A stretch of DNA of 64,000 nt, from assembly GCF_007992215.1 (NCBI RefSeq), contig NZ_BJZV01000011.1:115164-179163 (forward strand). The letters are read 5' to 3'. This document shows positions 9,582 to 17,663 of the stretch, in pieces; the first letter of the stretch is position 1; each line of letters starts with the position of its first letter. The position numbers and the translations under genes are program-made. The notes beneath the pieces were generated by a model that worked only from the letters and a program-made list of their open reading frames with translations, was not told the DNA's origin and made no database searches. Source of the stretch: Methylobacterium gnaphalii (lineage in GTDB: Bacteria > Pseudomonadota > Alphaproteobacteria > Rhizobiales > Beijerinckiaceae).

Positions 9582-9869
9582 ATGTTCGAACCGAACGAAG
9601 TCCTGCAAACCCTGACCGGGCGAGGCCACGTCTCGGCAGAGGGGGTCGAGGCGGTTCGCGTGCGCTACCGCGTCGTGATCGAGCGGCGCGACGGGGTCGT
9701 ATTCGCTTCCGGCACGCTGACCGGGAGCCATGCGAACCTTCTGCCGATCTGGCTCGTCCCCGACTCGACCCTGCGCCTCAAGAACGGCCGGCGGATCGAC
9801 ATCTCGGTCACCGACCTCGTCGGAGACGTCGCCGAGTTCGAGAGCACGGGCACCGTCTCTCCGGGCTGA
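9582..9869 (+). CDS. conserved hypothetical protein, 95 residues
   Basis: A short cytoplasmic protein starting at ATG 9582. The sequence alternates hydrophobic and charged residues, as in a small beta-rich domain (RYRVVIERRDGVVFASGTLTG, WLVPDSTLRLKNGRRIDISVTDLVGDVAEFESTG). The pattern is loosely reminiscent of a PilZ-like beta barrel, but the RxxxR and DxSxxG signature is not complete, so I do not assign that family. No signal peptide or membrane segment. It stands alone between rnd and the molybdenum hydroxylase genes. Codon use (GC-rich third positions) matches its neighbours, which supports a real gene. Confidence 0.55.
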   Translation: MFEPNEVLQTLTGRGHVSAEGVEAVRVRYRVVIERRDGVVFASGTLTGSHANLLPIWLVPDSTLRLKNGRRIDISVTDLVGDVAEFESTGTVSPG

Positions 9870-9986
9870 GAGCCCAGCGGTCGCAGGGCGTTTCGATGCG
9901 CCCCCATCAATCAGCTTGACGGCGGCTGGGATCGGTCCAGACTTCCACCCTGTATCAAGAATAATTCTGATTGGAGGGAGGAGAGC

Positions 9987-10457
9987 ATGGGCCAATCCCA
10001 TTCGCTGACCATCAACGGCCGCTCGCTCAGCGTGAGCCTGGACGATCCCGACACACCGCTCCTCTACGTGCTGCGCAACGAGGTCGGGCTGCACGGCCCA
10101 CGCTTCGGCTGCGGGCTTGGCCAGTGCGGCTCATGCACCGTGCATGTCGATGGGCAGGCCGTGCGCTCCTGCGTGACTCCGCTCTCCTCCCTGAAACCCG
10201 AGGCGAAGATCGTCACCCTCGAAGGCCTCGGCACGCCGGAAGCGCCCCATCCAGTCCAGGCGGCTTTTGTCGAGGAGCAGGCCGCGCAGTGCGGCTACTG
10301 CATCAACGGCATGATCATGACCTCGGCCGCTCTCCTGAAGGACAAGCCGAAGCCGAGCGAGGCCGAGATCCGGCAGGCTCTTGTCGGCAATCTCTGTCGA
10401 TGCGGCACCCATGCCAGGATCGTGCGCGCTGTCCAGCGCGCCGCGGCCAGCCTCTGA
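9987..10457 (+). CDS. small (2Fe-2S) subunit of an isoquinoline 1-oxidoreductase-type molybdenum hydroxylase
   Basis: A 156-residue electron-transfer subunit of the xanthine-oxidase family. The N-terminal plant-type ferredoxin domain has C42, C47, C50 and C62 (GCGLGQCGSCTVHVDG). The C-terminal helical domain has the second cluster in CGYCINGMIM and NLCRCGTH. It passes electrons from the molybdenum cofactor in the large subunit. The TGA at 10455-10457 lies 14 bases before the start of the large-subunit gene, so they form an operon. It has no signal peptide of its own, while the partner has a twin-arginine signal. Export as a preassembled complex, with the small subunit hitch-hiking, is the usual explanation. 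Confidence 0.93.
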   Translation: MGQSHSLTINGRSLSVSLDDPDTPLLYVLRNEVGLHGPRFGCGLGQCGSCTVHVDGQAVRSCVTPLSSLKPEAKIVTLEGLGTPEAPHPVQAAFVEEQAAQCGYCINGMIMTSAALLKDKPKPSEAEIRQALVGNLCRCGTHARIVRAVQRAAASL

Positions 10458-10471
10458 GCGGGGAGGGAATC

Positions 10472-12682
10472 ATGCCAAACAGCCAACTCTCCCGCCGCAG
10501 CCTTCTGCAGGGCGGCGCCATCATCGTAGGCTTCACACTGAGCCGCGCGCTGCCCGCCATGGCCGGTACCGCGCCCTCGAAGCCGGTCGCCCTCGACGAG
10601 GTCGATAGCTACCTCGCTCTGGAGCGCGACGGCTCGGCCATCATCTATTCCGGCAAGGTCGATCTCGGCACCGGCGTCCGGACAGCGCTGACCCAGATGG
10701 CGGCCGACGAGCTCGACCTGCCGCTCTCCCGGGTACGCGTGATCCAAGGCGACACTGCCCTAACGCCGGACCAGGGGCCGACCTATGGCAGCCTTTCGAT
10801 CCAGAACGGCGGGACGCAGATTCGCACCGCCGCCGCGACCGCCCGGCGCAAGCTCATCCAGCTCGCCTCGGAGCGGCTCGGCACGCCAATGGATGCGCTG
10901 GTCACCAAGGACGGTCGCGTGGCGCCAGCCGCGGGCGGGGAGGGTATCGCCTATGCCGAGTTGCTGAAGGACGGCCATTTCGCGCTGAAGCTCGACAAGG
11001 ACGCGCCAAGCAAAAACCCCGACGACTTTAGCCTCGTCGGCAAGTCGGTGCCGCGCCTCGACATCCCGGCCAAGATCTACGCCACCTTCACCTACATGCA
11101 GGACGTGATGCTGCCCGGCATGCTGCACGGCCGCGTGATACGGCCGCCGGCGATAGAGGCACGGCTGACCGGCGTCGATGAGGCTTCGGTTGCCGGCATC
11201 CCCGGCCTCGTAAAGGTCGTCCGTGAGGGCGACTTCCTGGGCGTCGTCGCCACGAGCGAATGGGCCGCGATCAAGGCCGCGCAAAAACTCTCGGCGACAT
11301 GGTCTAAGGCCGAGACGCTGCCGGAGCAGGCCAAGCTCTGGGAGCACGTCCGTGCCACGCCCGTGGTGAAAGAGGACACGACGTCGAACGTGGGCGACGC
11401 CGACGGTGCCATGGCTCAAGCCGCGCGGAAGCTGAAGGCGACCTACGATTTCGCGATCCATACCCACGGCTCCATCGGTCCCTCCTGCGCGGTGGCGCAG
11501 CCTGAGGGCGACGCGCTCACCGTCTGGACCGCGTCGCAGATGACCCACGCGCTGCGCACGCAGCTCTCGGCAATGTTTTCGCTGCCGCCGGAAAAAGTGC
11601 GCTGCATCTATGTCGAGGGCTCGGGCTGCTACGGCCGCAACGGTCACGAGGATGCCGCAGCCGATGCGGCCATCCTCGCCCGCGCCGTCGGCAAGCCGGT
11701 GCGGGTGCAATGGTCGCGGGCCGACGAGCACGGCTGGGACCCCAAGGGCCCGCCGACCCTGATCGACCTCTCGGCCGGGCTTGATGACAAGGGCGCGGTG
11801 ACGGCCTGGTCATCGCAGTTCCACATCCCCGTGGGAGCCGCGGGCACTGTGCCGCTGGTGGCGGCGACGCTGGCCGGCCTGCCACACGAGACGGCGCTCG
11901 CACCGGGCAACATCGTCCACAACTCGGCGATCCCCTACGGCTTCCCGAACGTGAAGACGGTCTGCCGCCGCCTCGCTACGACACCGCTGCGCCCCTCCTG
12001 GATCCGCACGCCGGGGCGCATGCAAAACACATTCGCCAATGAGGCCTTTCTCGATGAGTGTGCCGCAGCGGCTGGGATCGACCCCCTGGAGTATCGGCTG
12101 CGCTCGTTGAACGACCCGCGCGGAATCGAGGTGCTCAAACGCCTGGCCGCCCTCGCGAAATGGGAGAGCCGGCCTTCGCCCAAAGGCGAGGGGAAGGAGG
12201 CGGGAGGCGACGTCCAGACCGGCCGTGGGCTGTCCTACGTCAAATACGAGCTCTACCGGACCTATGTCGCGGCTTTGGCCGAGGTCGAGGTCGAGCGCAG
12301 CTCCGGAACGATCCGCGCCAAAAGGGTCTTCGTGGTCCAGGATTGCGGGCAGATCATCAACCCGGACGGGGTACGCAACCAGATCGAGGGCAACGTCATC
12401 CAGACCGTGAGCCGCGTGCTCAAGGAGGAAGTGATGTTCGACCGCTCGCGGGTCACGAGCACCGATTGGGCGAGCTACCCGATCCTGACCTTCCCGGAGG
12501 TGCCAGAGATCGTCATGGAGCTGATCGACCGGCCTCGCGACAAGCCCTGGGGCGCCGGCGAGCCTTCGGCAGCCGTGATTCCGTCGGCGATCTCCAACGC
12601 CGTCTACGACGCCATCGGCCTGCGCCTGCGCTCGGTGCCATTCACACCGGAGAAGGTGAAGACTGCGCTCCAGCGGACCTGA
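10472..12682 (+). CDS. large molybdopterin-binding subunit of an isoquinoline 1-oxidoreductase/aldehyde oxidase-type enzyme
   Basis: A 736-residue molybdenum hydroxylase large subunit of the IorB class. The ATG at 10472 is preceded by GGGAGGG and gives an N-terminus with a twin-arginine signal (SRRSLLQGG, then a hydrophobic stretch and ALPAMAG), so the enzyme is exported folded. Family features are KVDLGTGVRTALTQMAADEL, the repeated hydroxylase fold, SGCYGRNGHEDAAADAA, and near the C-terminus GAGEPS with the conserved catalytic glutamate. The frame is open upstream to 9971 across the small-subunit gene, but that part is a shadow. It catalyses water-dependent hydroxylation of an N-heterocycle or aldehyde. 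The true substrate cannot be inferred. No cytochrome c subunit or XdhC-type maturation factor is next to it. Confidence 0.9.
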   Translation: MPNSQLSRRSLLQGGAIIVGFTLSRALPAMAGTAPSKPVALDEVDSYLALERDGSAIIYSGKVDLGTGVRTALTQMAADELDLPLSRVRVIQGDTALTPDQGPTYGSLSIQNGGTQIRTAAATARRKLIQLASERLGTPMDALVTKDGRVAPAAGGEGIAYAELLKDGHFALKLDKDAPSKNPDDFSLVGKSVPRLDIPAKIYATFTYMQDVMLPGMLHGRVIRPPAIEARLTGVDEASVAGIPGLVKVVREGDFLGVVATSEWAAIKAAQKLSATWSKAETLPEQAKLWEHVRATPVVKEDTTSNVGDADGAMAQAARKLKATYDFAIHTHGSIGPSCAVAQPEGDALTVWTASQMTHALRTQLSAMFSLPPEKVRCIYVEGSGCYGRNGHEDAAADAAILARAVGKPVRVQWSRADEHGWDPKGPPTLIDLSAGLDDKGAVTAWSSQFHIPVGAAGTVPLVAATLAGLPHETALAPGNIVHNSAIPYGFPNVKTVCRRLATTPLRPSWIRTPGRMQNTFANEAFLDECAAAAGIDPLEYRLRSLNDPRGIEVLKRLAALAKWESRPSPKGEGKEAGGDVQTGRGLSYVKYELYRTYVAALAEVEVERSSGTIRAKRVFVVQDCGQIINPDGVRNQIEGNVIQTVSRVLKEEVMFDRSRVTSTDWASYPILTFPEVPEIVMELIDRPRDKPWGAGEPSAAVIPSAISNAVYDAIGLRLRSVPFTPEKVKTALQRT

Positions 12683-12691
12683 GGGGGCGCC

Positions 12692-14545
12692 TCACTCCGC
12701 TGAGGCGCTGACATCCAGCTTATCGAGCACGGCGGCAGGGCTCGTCGCCGTGCTGAAATCAACGACGCCGAGGCCGGCGTCGCCCTTCGCCCTGGCGCTG
12801 ATCGAAAGCGTGCCGGGCTTCGCGGCGAACTTGCCCATGGCGGCCCCGATCGCTTTGGCGGCCGGCGAGTTGCCGAGGATCACCGGAATACCGATGAGGC
12901 AGGCCGTGACGTATTCCTTGCGCAGTTCGTCCGGCTTGAGGCTCAGCGACTTCGAGGTCGCGTCGATGAAGCGGTCGTAGAGGCCGCCATTCTGCACCTT
13001 GAGGTCGAGGGTCTTGGCGGTGGCCGAGAGCATGGCGAAGCCGGAGGTAGCGGCATCGGGATCGAAGATCTCCGGCCCGATCCCGCCGAGCGTGGCGTTG
13101 AGGTGAAGCGTGCCCATGTCCTTGCCCGAGACCGAGACCTCGCGGAGCGCCAGCTCCTTCGCGCTCTCGTCCCAGGCGGAGTCGGCCACGATATTGAGGT
13201 CGAGGTCGCGGTAGCCATAGAGGCCGAGCGAGCCGAGGACCGGGAAGCCCGACACGACCGAGGCGGGCATGGTCAGGCCCGAGAGCGACAGCCGGCTCGC
13301 CACCGGCACGCCGTCCTTCGGCGGGCCGAAGGTCATGCTGGCGTCGCGCAGTCCGACATGCAGCGTGCCGTTGGAAGGCTTGGCAAGGGGATCAGCAGGC
13401 GAGGGCGCCTTGCGGCCGGGGGCCGCGTCGCTCGGAAGGTCGAGGCTGAGCCCCGAGAGCAGCAGCGTGCCGATCACGGGGGTCAGGCGGCGCATGTCGG
13501 CATCGGACACGACCGCCGCCGCGCCCGGCTTCGACAACTGGCGCAGGGTTGCGAGGGTCGGCTCCAGCGAGAAACCACTGAGCGACAGCTTGGAGATCGT
13601 CGACCGGGAGCCGGTTCCGGTGAAACCGATGCCGCTCAGTGAGATCCCTGCATCCGCACCCGTCGACGCGTAGGCGAGGCGGTCAATGGTCAGATCGATC
13701 GGCGTGTCGGCCTTGGTCTCCTGAACCCGAAGACCCGTCGCCTCCAGACTACCGACGGACACGGCTTCGATCAGGTTTGCCGCGTTGCCGGCAGCCTTCG
13801 CGCGCGCAGCCGGATCGGCTTGCATGAGGTCGAGACCCTTGAAGGCGTCGAAGGCGCCGTTCCAGGTGGTCGGGAGTTGGCGGCCGGAGAAGTCGCGCCC
13901 GGCGAGGCGGGCGAAGCTTACCTGCGTGCCGCGCTCGTCCTTGAAGGCGATGCTCTCGACGGAGAAGGCCGCGTAGAGCCGCTGCCACGGCCCCTTGCCA
14001 TCACCCGGTTCGGTGGACAGGCGGGCGAGCGCCGCGAGGTCGACGTCCTCGGCCCGGATCTTCCCATAGGAGCCGTCCCCGTTAGCGGACTTGCCCTCCA
14101 TGGCTCCGGCTACGGTAACGGCGGCACCGGCCGAGGTCAGCTCGGCGATGCGGCCGGCATGAACGCCGCGGGCGACCACGTCGCGATAGATCGCGGCCTG
14201 GCGCATGCCGCCGCTGGTCTGCTCGATGCGCAGCTCGGGAATGGCGAGGCTGCCGGCATCGAGCCGAGCGAGGCGGGCCGCCCAGGGCTCCTTGCCGTCG
14301 GCCTTGAGGATGGCGAGGAGATCCTCCTTCGACAGGCGCGTGCCGCTCGCCGTCATCTGCGGCGCGCTCAGCCGCATGCCGCCGAAGTTCAGCACCACGT
14401 CCTGCAGCGACACATCCTGGACCGCGGAGGCTGCCTCCTGGGCCCGGACCGGCCCAGCGGCCGGCAGAGCGCTCAGCACCGCGAGGCTGCAGACCGACGC
14501 GAGCACCGCCTGCCTGAAGCCGCGGCGACCGGAGGATAAAGTCAT
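12692..14545 (-). CDS. large exported protein of unknown function
   Basis: A 617-residue protein starting MTLSSGRRGFRQAVLASV, with a clear Sec-type signal peptide (hydrophobic residues about 12-30) and a likely cleavage site after VRAQ near residue 36. The mature part has no membrane segment and no cysteine cluster. It is rich in short beta-like segments of the form 'G-L-D-L-x-V / S-x-L-S-L-S-G' (for example SLSGIGFTGTGS and KLSLSGFSLEP). This repetitive pattern suggests a long beta-solenoid or AsmA-like periplasmic structure. I do not recognise a named family. It is convergent with the molybdenum hydroxylase large subunit (nine bases between stops). Base composition matches the neighbourhood. 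Confidence 0.75.
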   Translation of the reverse strand: MTLSSGRRGFRQAVLASVCSLAVLSALPAAGPVRAQEAASAVQDVSLQDVVLNFGGMRLSAPQMTASGTRLSKEDLLAILKADGKEPWAARLARLDAGSLAIPELRIEQTSGGMRQAAIYRDVVARGVHAGRIAELTSAGAAVTVAGAMEGKSANGDGSYGKIRAEDVDLAALARLSTEPGDGKGPWQRLYAAFSVESIAFKDERGTQVSFARLAGRDFSGRQLPTTWNGAFDAFKGLDLMQADPAARAKAAGNAANLIEAVSVGSLEATGLRVQETKADTPIDLTIDRLAYASTGADAGISLSGIGFTGTGSRSTISKLSLSGFSLEPTLATLRQLSKPGAAAVVSDADMRRLTPVIGTLLLSGLSLDLPSDAAPGRKAPSPADPLAKPSNGTLHVGLRDASMTFGPPKDGVPVASRLSLSGLTMPASVVSGFPVLGSLGLYGYRDLDLNIVADSAWDESAKELALREVSVSGKDMGTLHLNATLGGIGPEIFDPDAATSGFAMLSATAKTLDLKVQNGGLYDRFIDATSKSLSLKPDELRKEYVTACLIGIPVILGNSPAAKAIGAAMGKFAAKPGTLSISARAKGDAGLGVVDFSTATSPAAVLDKLDVSASAE

Positions 14546-14680
14546 GGCTTGGTCCGGAAAGCTGGATCGCGAGGAACGTGGAGGTCATCGCGGCCCGCTC
14601 GCACGGGCGCCATGCACTGCCGCAGAACGCTAGAGCAGGCAATTGCGCCGATGACACGGCAAGGCTTCAGACGAAATCAT

Positions 14681-14717
14681 CGTCATTTCGGGACCGGAAG
14701 CGGCGCCCGGAATGACG
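14681..14717. repeat. imperfect palindrome of the CGTCATTCCGGG type
   Basis: Arms 14681-14692 (CGTCATTTCGGG) and 14706-14717 (CCCGGAATGACG) pair with one mismatch around a 13-base spacer, in the intergenic region between erpA and the exported protein gene. Related to the palindromes at 25962-26074 and 63894-63931. Confidence 0.6.
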
Positions 14718-14739
14718 AGGGCCACTGATATTTGACCGC

Positions 14740-15066
14740 TCAGAGCGAGAACGACGTGCCGCAGCCGCAGGACGAAGTCGCCTGCGGGTTCTCGATCTTG
14801 AAGGACTGGCCGATCAGGTCGTTGGCGAAGTCGATCACCGAGCCGCCCATGTACTCGATCGAGACCGGATCGACGAGCACGGTGGCGCCGTCCTTCTCGA
14901 TCACCAGATCCTCTTCGGTTCGGACCTGCTCGATGTCGAAGGCATAGGAGAATCCCGAGCAGCCGCCGCCATTGACGCTGATGCGCAGGGAGCTGCCAGG
15001 CGGCTCCTGGCTCATGATCTCTTTGATGCGTTTGGCGGCGCGGGCAGTCAGTTGAATGTCGGCCAT
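14740..15066 (-). CDS. erpA: iron-sulfur cluster insertion protein ErpA (A-type carrier)
   Basis: A 108-residue A-type Fe-S carrier that delivers clusters to apoproteins. The start at ATG 15066 gives MADIQLTARAAKRIKEI, the standard N-terminus; the frame is open upstream but without similarity. The three cluster-binding cysteines are C36 (GGGCSGFSY), C100 and C102 (SSCGCG). The YMGGSVIDF segment is also typical. Divergent from dgt with about 110 bp between them, the arrangement seen across Rhizobiales. Confidence 0.95.
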   Translation of the reverse strand: MADIQLTARAAKRIKEIMSQEPPGSSLRISVNGGGCSGFSYAFDIEQVRTEEDLVIEKDGATVLVDPVSIEYMGGSVIDFANDLIGQSFKIENPQATSSCGCGTSFSL

Positions 15067-15175
15067 GGCGAGCTCGGCTTCGTTGTTCGGTCCCGTACGA
15101 CGGCGGTGCGCGATTGTCGGATGAGACCTATGGACAAGATATGGGGTAGGCCGACACACCGCAACGCAGCGCGGC

Positions 15176-16462
15176 ATGAGGGCGGTGCAGGACGTGGTGC
15201 AGAACACATCGACGACACGGCGACCGGGCGAGCGCTGGAGGGCGGCCTACGCTACCGATCCGGCGGCGACGCGCGGACGGCTGATCCCCGAGCCGTTCTC
15301 CCCGACGCGCAGCGACTTCCAGCGCGACCGTGATCGCATCATCCATTCGAGCGCGTTCCGGCGGCTCAAGCACAAGACCCAGGTCTTCGTGCACCATGAG
15401 GGCGACCACTATCGCACGCGGCTGACCCATACCTTGGAGGTCAGCCAGATCGCCCGCGCGCTCGCTCGGGCGCTCGGCCTCGACGAGGATCTCGCCGAGG
15501 CGCTCGCCCTCTCGCACGACCTCGGCCATACCTGCTTCGGGCATACCGGCGAGGACGCCCTCGACGCCTGCATGGCCGATTACGGCGGCTTCGACCACAA
15601 CGCCCAGGCCCTGCGCATCGTCACCCGCCTTGAGCGGCGCTATGCCGAATTCGACGGGCTCAACCTGAGCTGGGAGACGCTGGAGGGTCTGGTCAAGCAC
15701 AACGGCCCGCTGCTCGACGAGAGCGGACAGCCGACGCCGCGCTACCGCCACGCGGGAATTCCGGTGGCGATCCTCGAATACAACGCCCTGAACGATCTCG
15801 AACTCGCGAGCTATGCCGGTGCCGAGGCGCAGGCCGCGGCCCTCGCCGACGACATCGCCTACGATGCGCACGACCTCGACGATGGATTGCGGGCAGGTCT
15901 GTTCGAGCTCGAAGAACTGCGCACGGTGCCGTTCCTGGCGGCGCTCCTCGATGAGATCGAAACCCGTCACCCAGGGCTCGAAAACTCGCGGACGATCCAC
16001 GAACTGGCACGTCGGATCATCACGCGCTTCGTCGAAGACCTGATCAGCGAGAGCGAACGGCGGCTGGCAGCCCTGAACCCGCGAAGCGTCGAGGAGATCC
16101 GGGGGGCTCAGGCGCCGGTCGTGGCTTTCTCCGGGCGGATCGCGGCGGCCGATGCAGAGATCAAGGCATTCCTGTTCGCCCGAATGTACCGCAACCCCGA
16201 CGTCATGGCGGTCCGGGAGAAGGCCAGCGACATCGTGGCCGATCTATTCGCAGCCTTCATCGCCGATCCGCGCCGGATGCCGGCGGAATGGCAGGCCGGC
16301 CTGGACGGCGCTGAGGAGGGCCGGCGGGCGCGCCGCGTCGCCGACTACATCGCCGGAATGACCGATACCTATGCCGCGCGCGAGCACGGCAAGTTCTACC
16401 CGAGCACGCCGAGCCTGCATTGGCATGCGATGGATCGCGGCCTGCCCCTGGCGGAGCCGTGA
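15176..16462 (+). CDS. dgt: deoxyguanosinetriphosphate triphosphohydrolase-like protein
   Basis: A 428-residue HD-domain dNTP triphosphohydrolase that cleaves dNTPs to deoxynucleoside and triphosphate. It has [29 protein letters not shown], with the first metal-binding His in RLTHT, and the HD pair in [18 protein letters not shown]. The HD-associated C-terminal region follows ([30 protein letters not shown]). The start is set to ATG 15176; the first 20 residues are not conserved and a slightly later start is possible. Divergent to erpA and upstream of argS, as in related genomes, but here a Gly/Tyr-rich protein gene and a thioesterase gene are inserted between dgt and argS. Confidence 0.93.
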   Translation: MRAVQDVVQNTSTTRRPGERWRAAYATDPAATRGRLIPEPFSPTRSDFQRDRDRIIHSSAFRRLKHKTQVFVHHEGDHYRTRLTHTLEVSQIARALARALGLDEDLAEALALSHDLGHTCFGHTGEDALDACMADYGGFDHNAQALRIVTRLERRYAEFDGLNLSWETLEGLVKHNGPLLDESGQPTPRYRHAGIPVAILEYNALNDLELASYAGAEAQAAALADDIAYDAHDLDDGLRAGLFELEELRTVPFLAALLDEIETRHPGLENSRTIHELARRIITRFVEDLISESERRLAALNPRSVEEIRGAQAPVVAFSGRIAAADAEIKAFLFARMYRNPDVMAVREKASDIVADLFAAFIADPRRMPAEWQAGLDGAEEGRRARRVADYIAGMTDTYAAREHGKFYPSTPSLHWHAMDRGLPLAEP

Positions 16463-16468
16463 GAACAT

Positions 16469-16493
16469 TCGGGGCGGATCTCGCTCGCCCCGA
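16469..16493. terminator. possible hairpin between convergent dgt and the Gly/Tyr-rich protein gene
   Basis: TCGGGGCG (16469-16476) pairs with CGCCCCGA (16486-16493) around a 9-base loop, in the 38-bp gap between two convergent genes. There is no T-run, so it is only a weak candidate terminator. Confidence 0.35.
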
Positions 16494-16500
16494 TGCGCGA

Positions 16501-16962
16501 TCAGTAGCCGCCGCAGGGCGAGCGATAGACGTAGCTGTAGCCGCAATGGCCGCAGCCGCCGTAGCTCACGCTCGGCACGTAGCTGGCGCCGCAACCACCG
16601 TAGCCGTAGCCGTAGCCGGCCGGAGCATAGCCGCCATAGCCGTAGGACGAACCATAACCGTAACCGCCGTAGCCGTAGCCGCCATAGGCACCGGCCGTGG
16701 CGAGGCCGAGACCCAGGCCGAGGCCGGCACCGGCGAGACCATAGCCGAGCCCACGGCGATAGGCGAAACCGCGACCGTAACCACGGGCGCCGTAGAAGCC
16801 GCGGTGGCCACCGAAGCCGCCGCGATGCCCGGCGAACCCGCCATGATAGCCGCCAAAACCGCCGCGTCCGTAACCACCGCGTCCGTAGCTGCCCGCCTCG
16901 GCGGCCGCCGGCACGAGGGTCAGGGCGGCGAGCGCCGCGCCCGTAACAAGAAGTGCCTTCAT
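16501..16962 (-). CDS. exported glycine/tyrosine-rich protein
   Basis: 153 residues from ATG 16962 (MKALLVTGAALAAL), preceded by a GGGAG ribosome-binding site. A Sec signal peptide ends near AEAGS (residue about 23). The mature chain is almost entirely Gly, Tyr, Arg and Ala in short units such as GRGGYGRGGFGGYHGG and YGGYGYGGYGYG, with a hydrophobic AGAGLGLGLGLA stretch in the middle. The C-terminal 40 residues carry five cysteines (GGCGAS, YGGCGHCGYS, RSPCGGY). Low-complexity Gly/Tyr proteins of this kind are common in Methylobacterium and may bind surfaces or metals, but no function is established. The frame upstream of 16962 is open but lacks a signal-like start. Confidence 0.75.
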   Translation of the reverse strand: MKALLVTGAALAALTLVPAAAEAGSYGRGGYGRGGFGGYHGGFAGHRGGFGGHRGFYGARGYGRGFAYRRGLGYGLAGAGLGLGLGLATAGAYGGYGYGGYGYGSSYGYGGYAPAGYGYGYGGCGASYVPSVSYGGCGHCGYSYVYRSPCGGY

Positions 16963-17075
16963 CAAAAACTCCCGGGATCGAGCAGATCGTCCGCTCTGAT
17001 CAGGGCGACCGGGAGCGTCCATCTTCAACACGGCGCTCTACTGAGTTGCCCAGTCATCCCCGGCGAAGCGACGTC

Positions 17076-17582
17076 ATGATGAATGTCGAAAGGGCGCAGA
17101 GCATGAACGGACAAGACCGTCCGGCCCGCGAGACGCGGGCGGACTTTGCCCATTTCCGGTCGATCACGACGCGCTGGGCCGAGAATGACGTCTACGGCCA
17201 CGTCAACAATGTCGTGTATTACGCCTTCTTCGACACGGTGGTGGCGGGCTTCCACGTCGAAAGCGGCCTGCTCGACGTCGAGACCGGCGCCGTGATCGGC
17301 CTCGTCGTCGAGACGGGCTGTCGCTACTTCGCGCCGATCGCTTTTCCGGACAGGGTCGAGGCGGGCCTGCGGGTGACGCATCTCGGCCGCTCCAGCGTGC
17401 GCTACGAGATCGGCATTTTCCGCAACGACGAAGACCAGGCCTCGGCACAGGGCTATTTCGTCCACGTCTATGTCGACCGACAGACCCGGCGGCCGGTGCC
17501 GCTGCCCGACGACTGGCGCGACGGACTGGCGCGCCTCCTCGTGCCGGGCAGGGATGGCGCAGATGCGGGCCGTTCTCCGTGA
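17076..17582 (+). CDS. hot-dog fold acyl-CoA thioesterase (4HBT/YbgC-like)
   Basis: About 168 residues. The hot-dog signature is clear: FRSITTRWAENDVYGHVNNVVYYAFFDTVV, where the Asp and the GHVNN motif mark the 4-hydroxybenzoyl-CoA thioesterase group. It is followed by ETGCRYFAPIAFPDRVEAGLRV and SSVRYEIGIF. It hydrolyses acyl-CoA to acid plus CoA in the cytoplasm; substrate unknown. Starts at 17076 (ATGATGAAT) and 17103 (MNGQDRP) are both possible. The longer is given, but the conserved part begins after residue 25. Lies between dgt and argS on the same strand as argS. Confidence 0.85.
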   Translation: MMNVERAQSMNGQDRPARETRADFAHFRSITTRWAENDVYGHVNNVVYYAFFDTVVAGFHVESGLLDVETGAVIGLVVETGCRYFAPIAFPDRVEAGLRVTHLGRSSVRYEIGIFRNDEDQASAQGYFVHVYVDRQTRRPVPLPDDWRDGLARLLVPGRDGADAGRSP

Positions 17583-17663
17583 CACCCCGGACGCGCGTTG
17601 CTATGCCGCCGCGCTGAGACAGGCGGCCGTCGGGATGCGGCCGCGCCAGCGGACATCGACTTC

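Noticed and set aside
9971..10471. upstream extension of the molybdenum hydroxylase large subunit frame
   Set aside because: It covers the [2Fe-2S] subunit gene in another frame. The twin-arginine signal and ribosome-binding site show the start is at 10472.
17046..17080. CATCCCC...GACGTCATG near the thioesterase start as another palindromic repeat
   Set aside because: The arms do not pair over more than a few bases.
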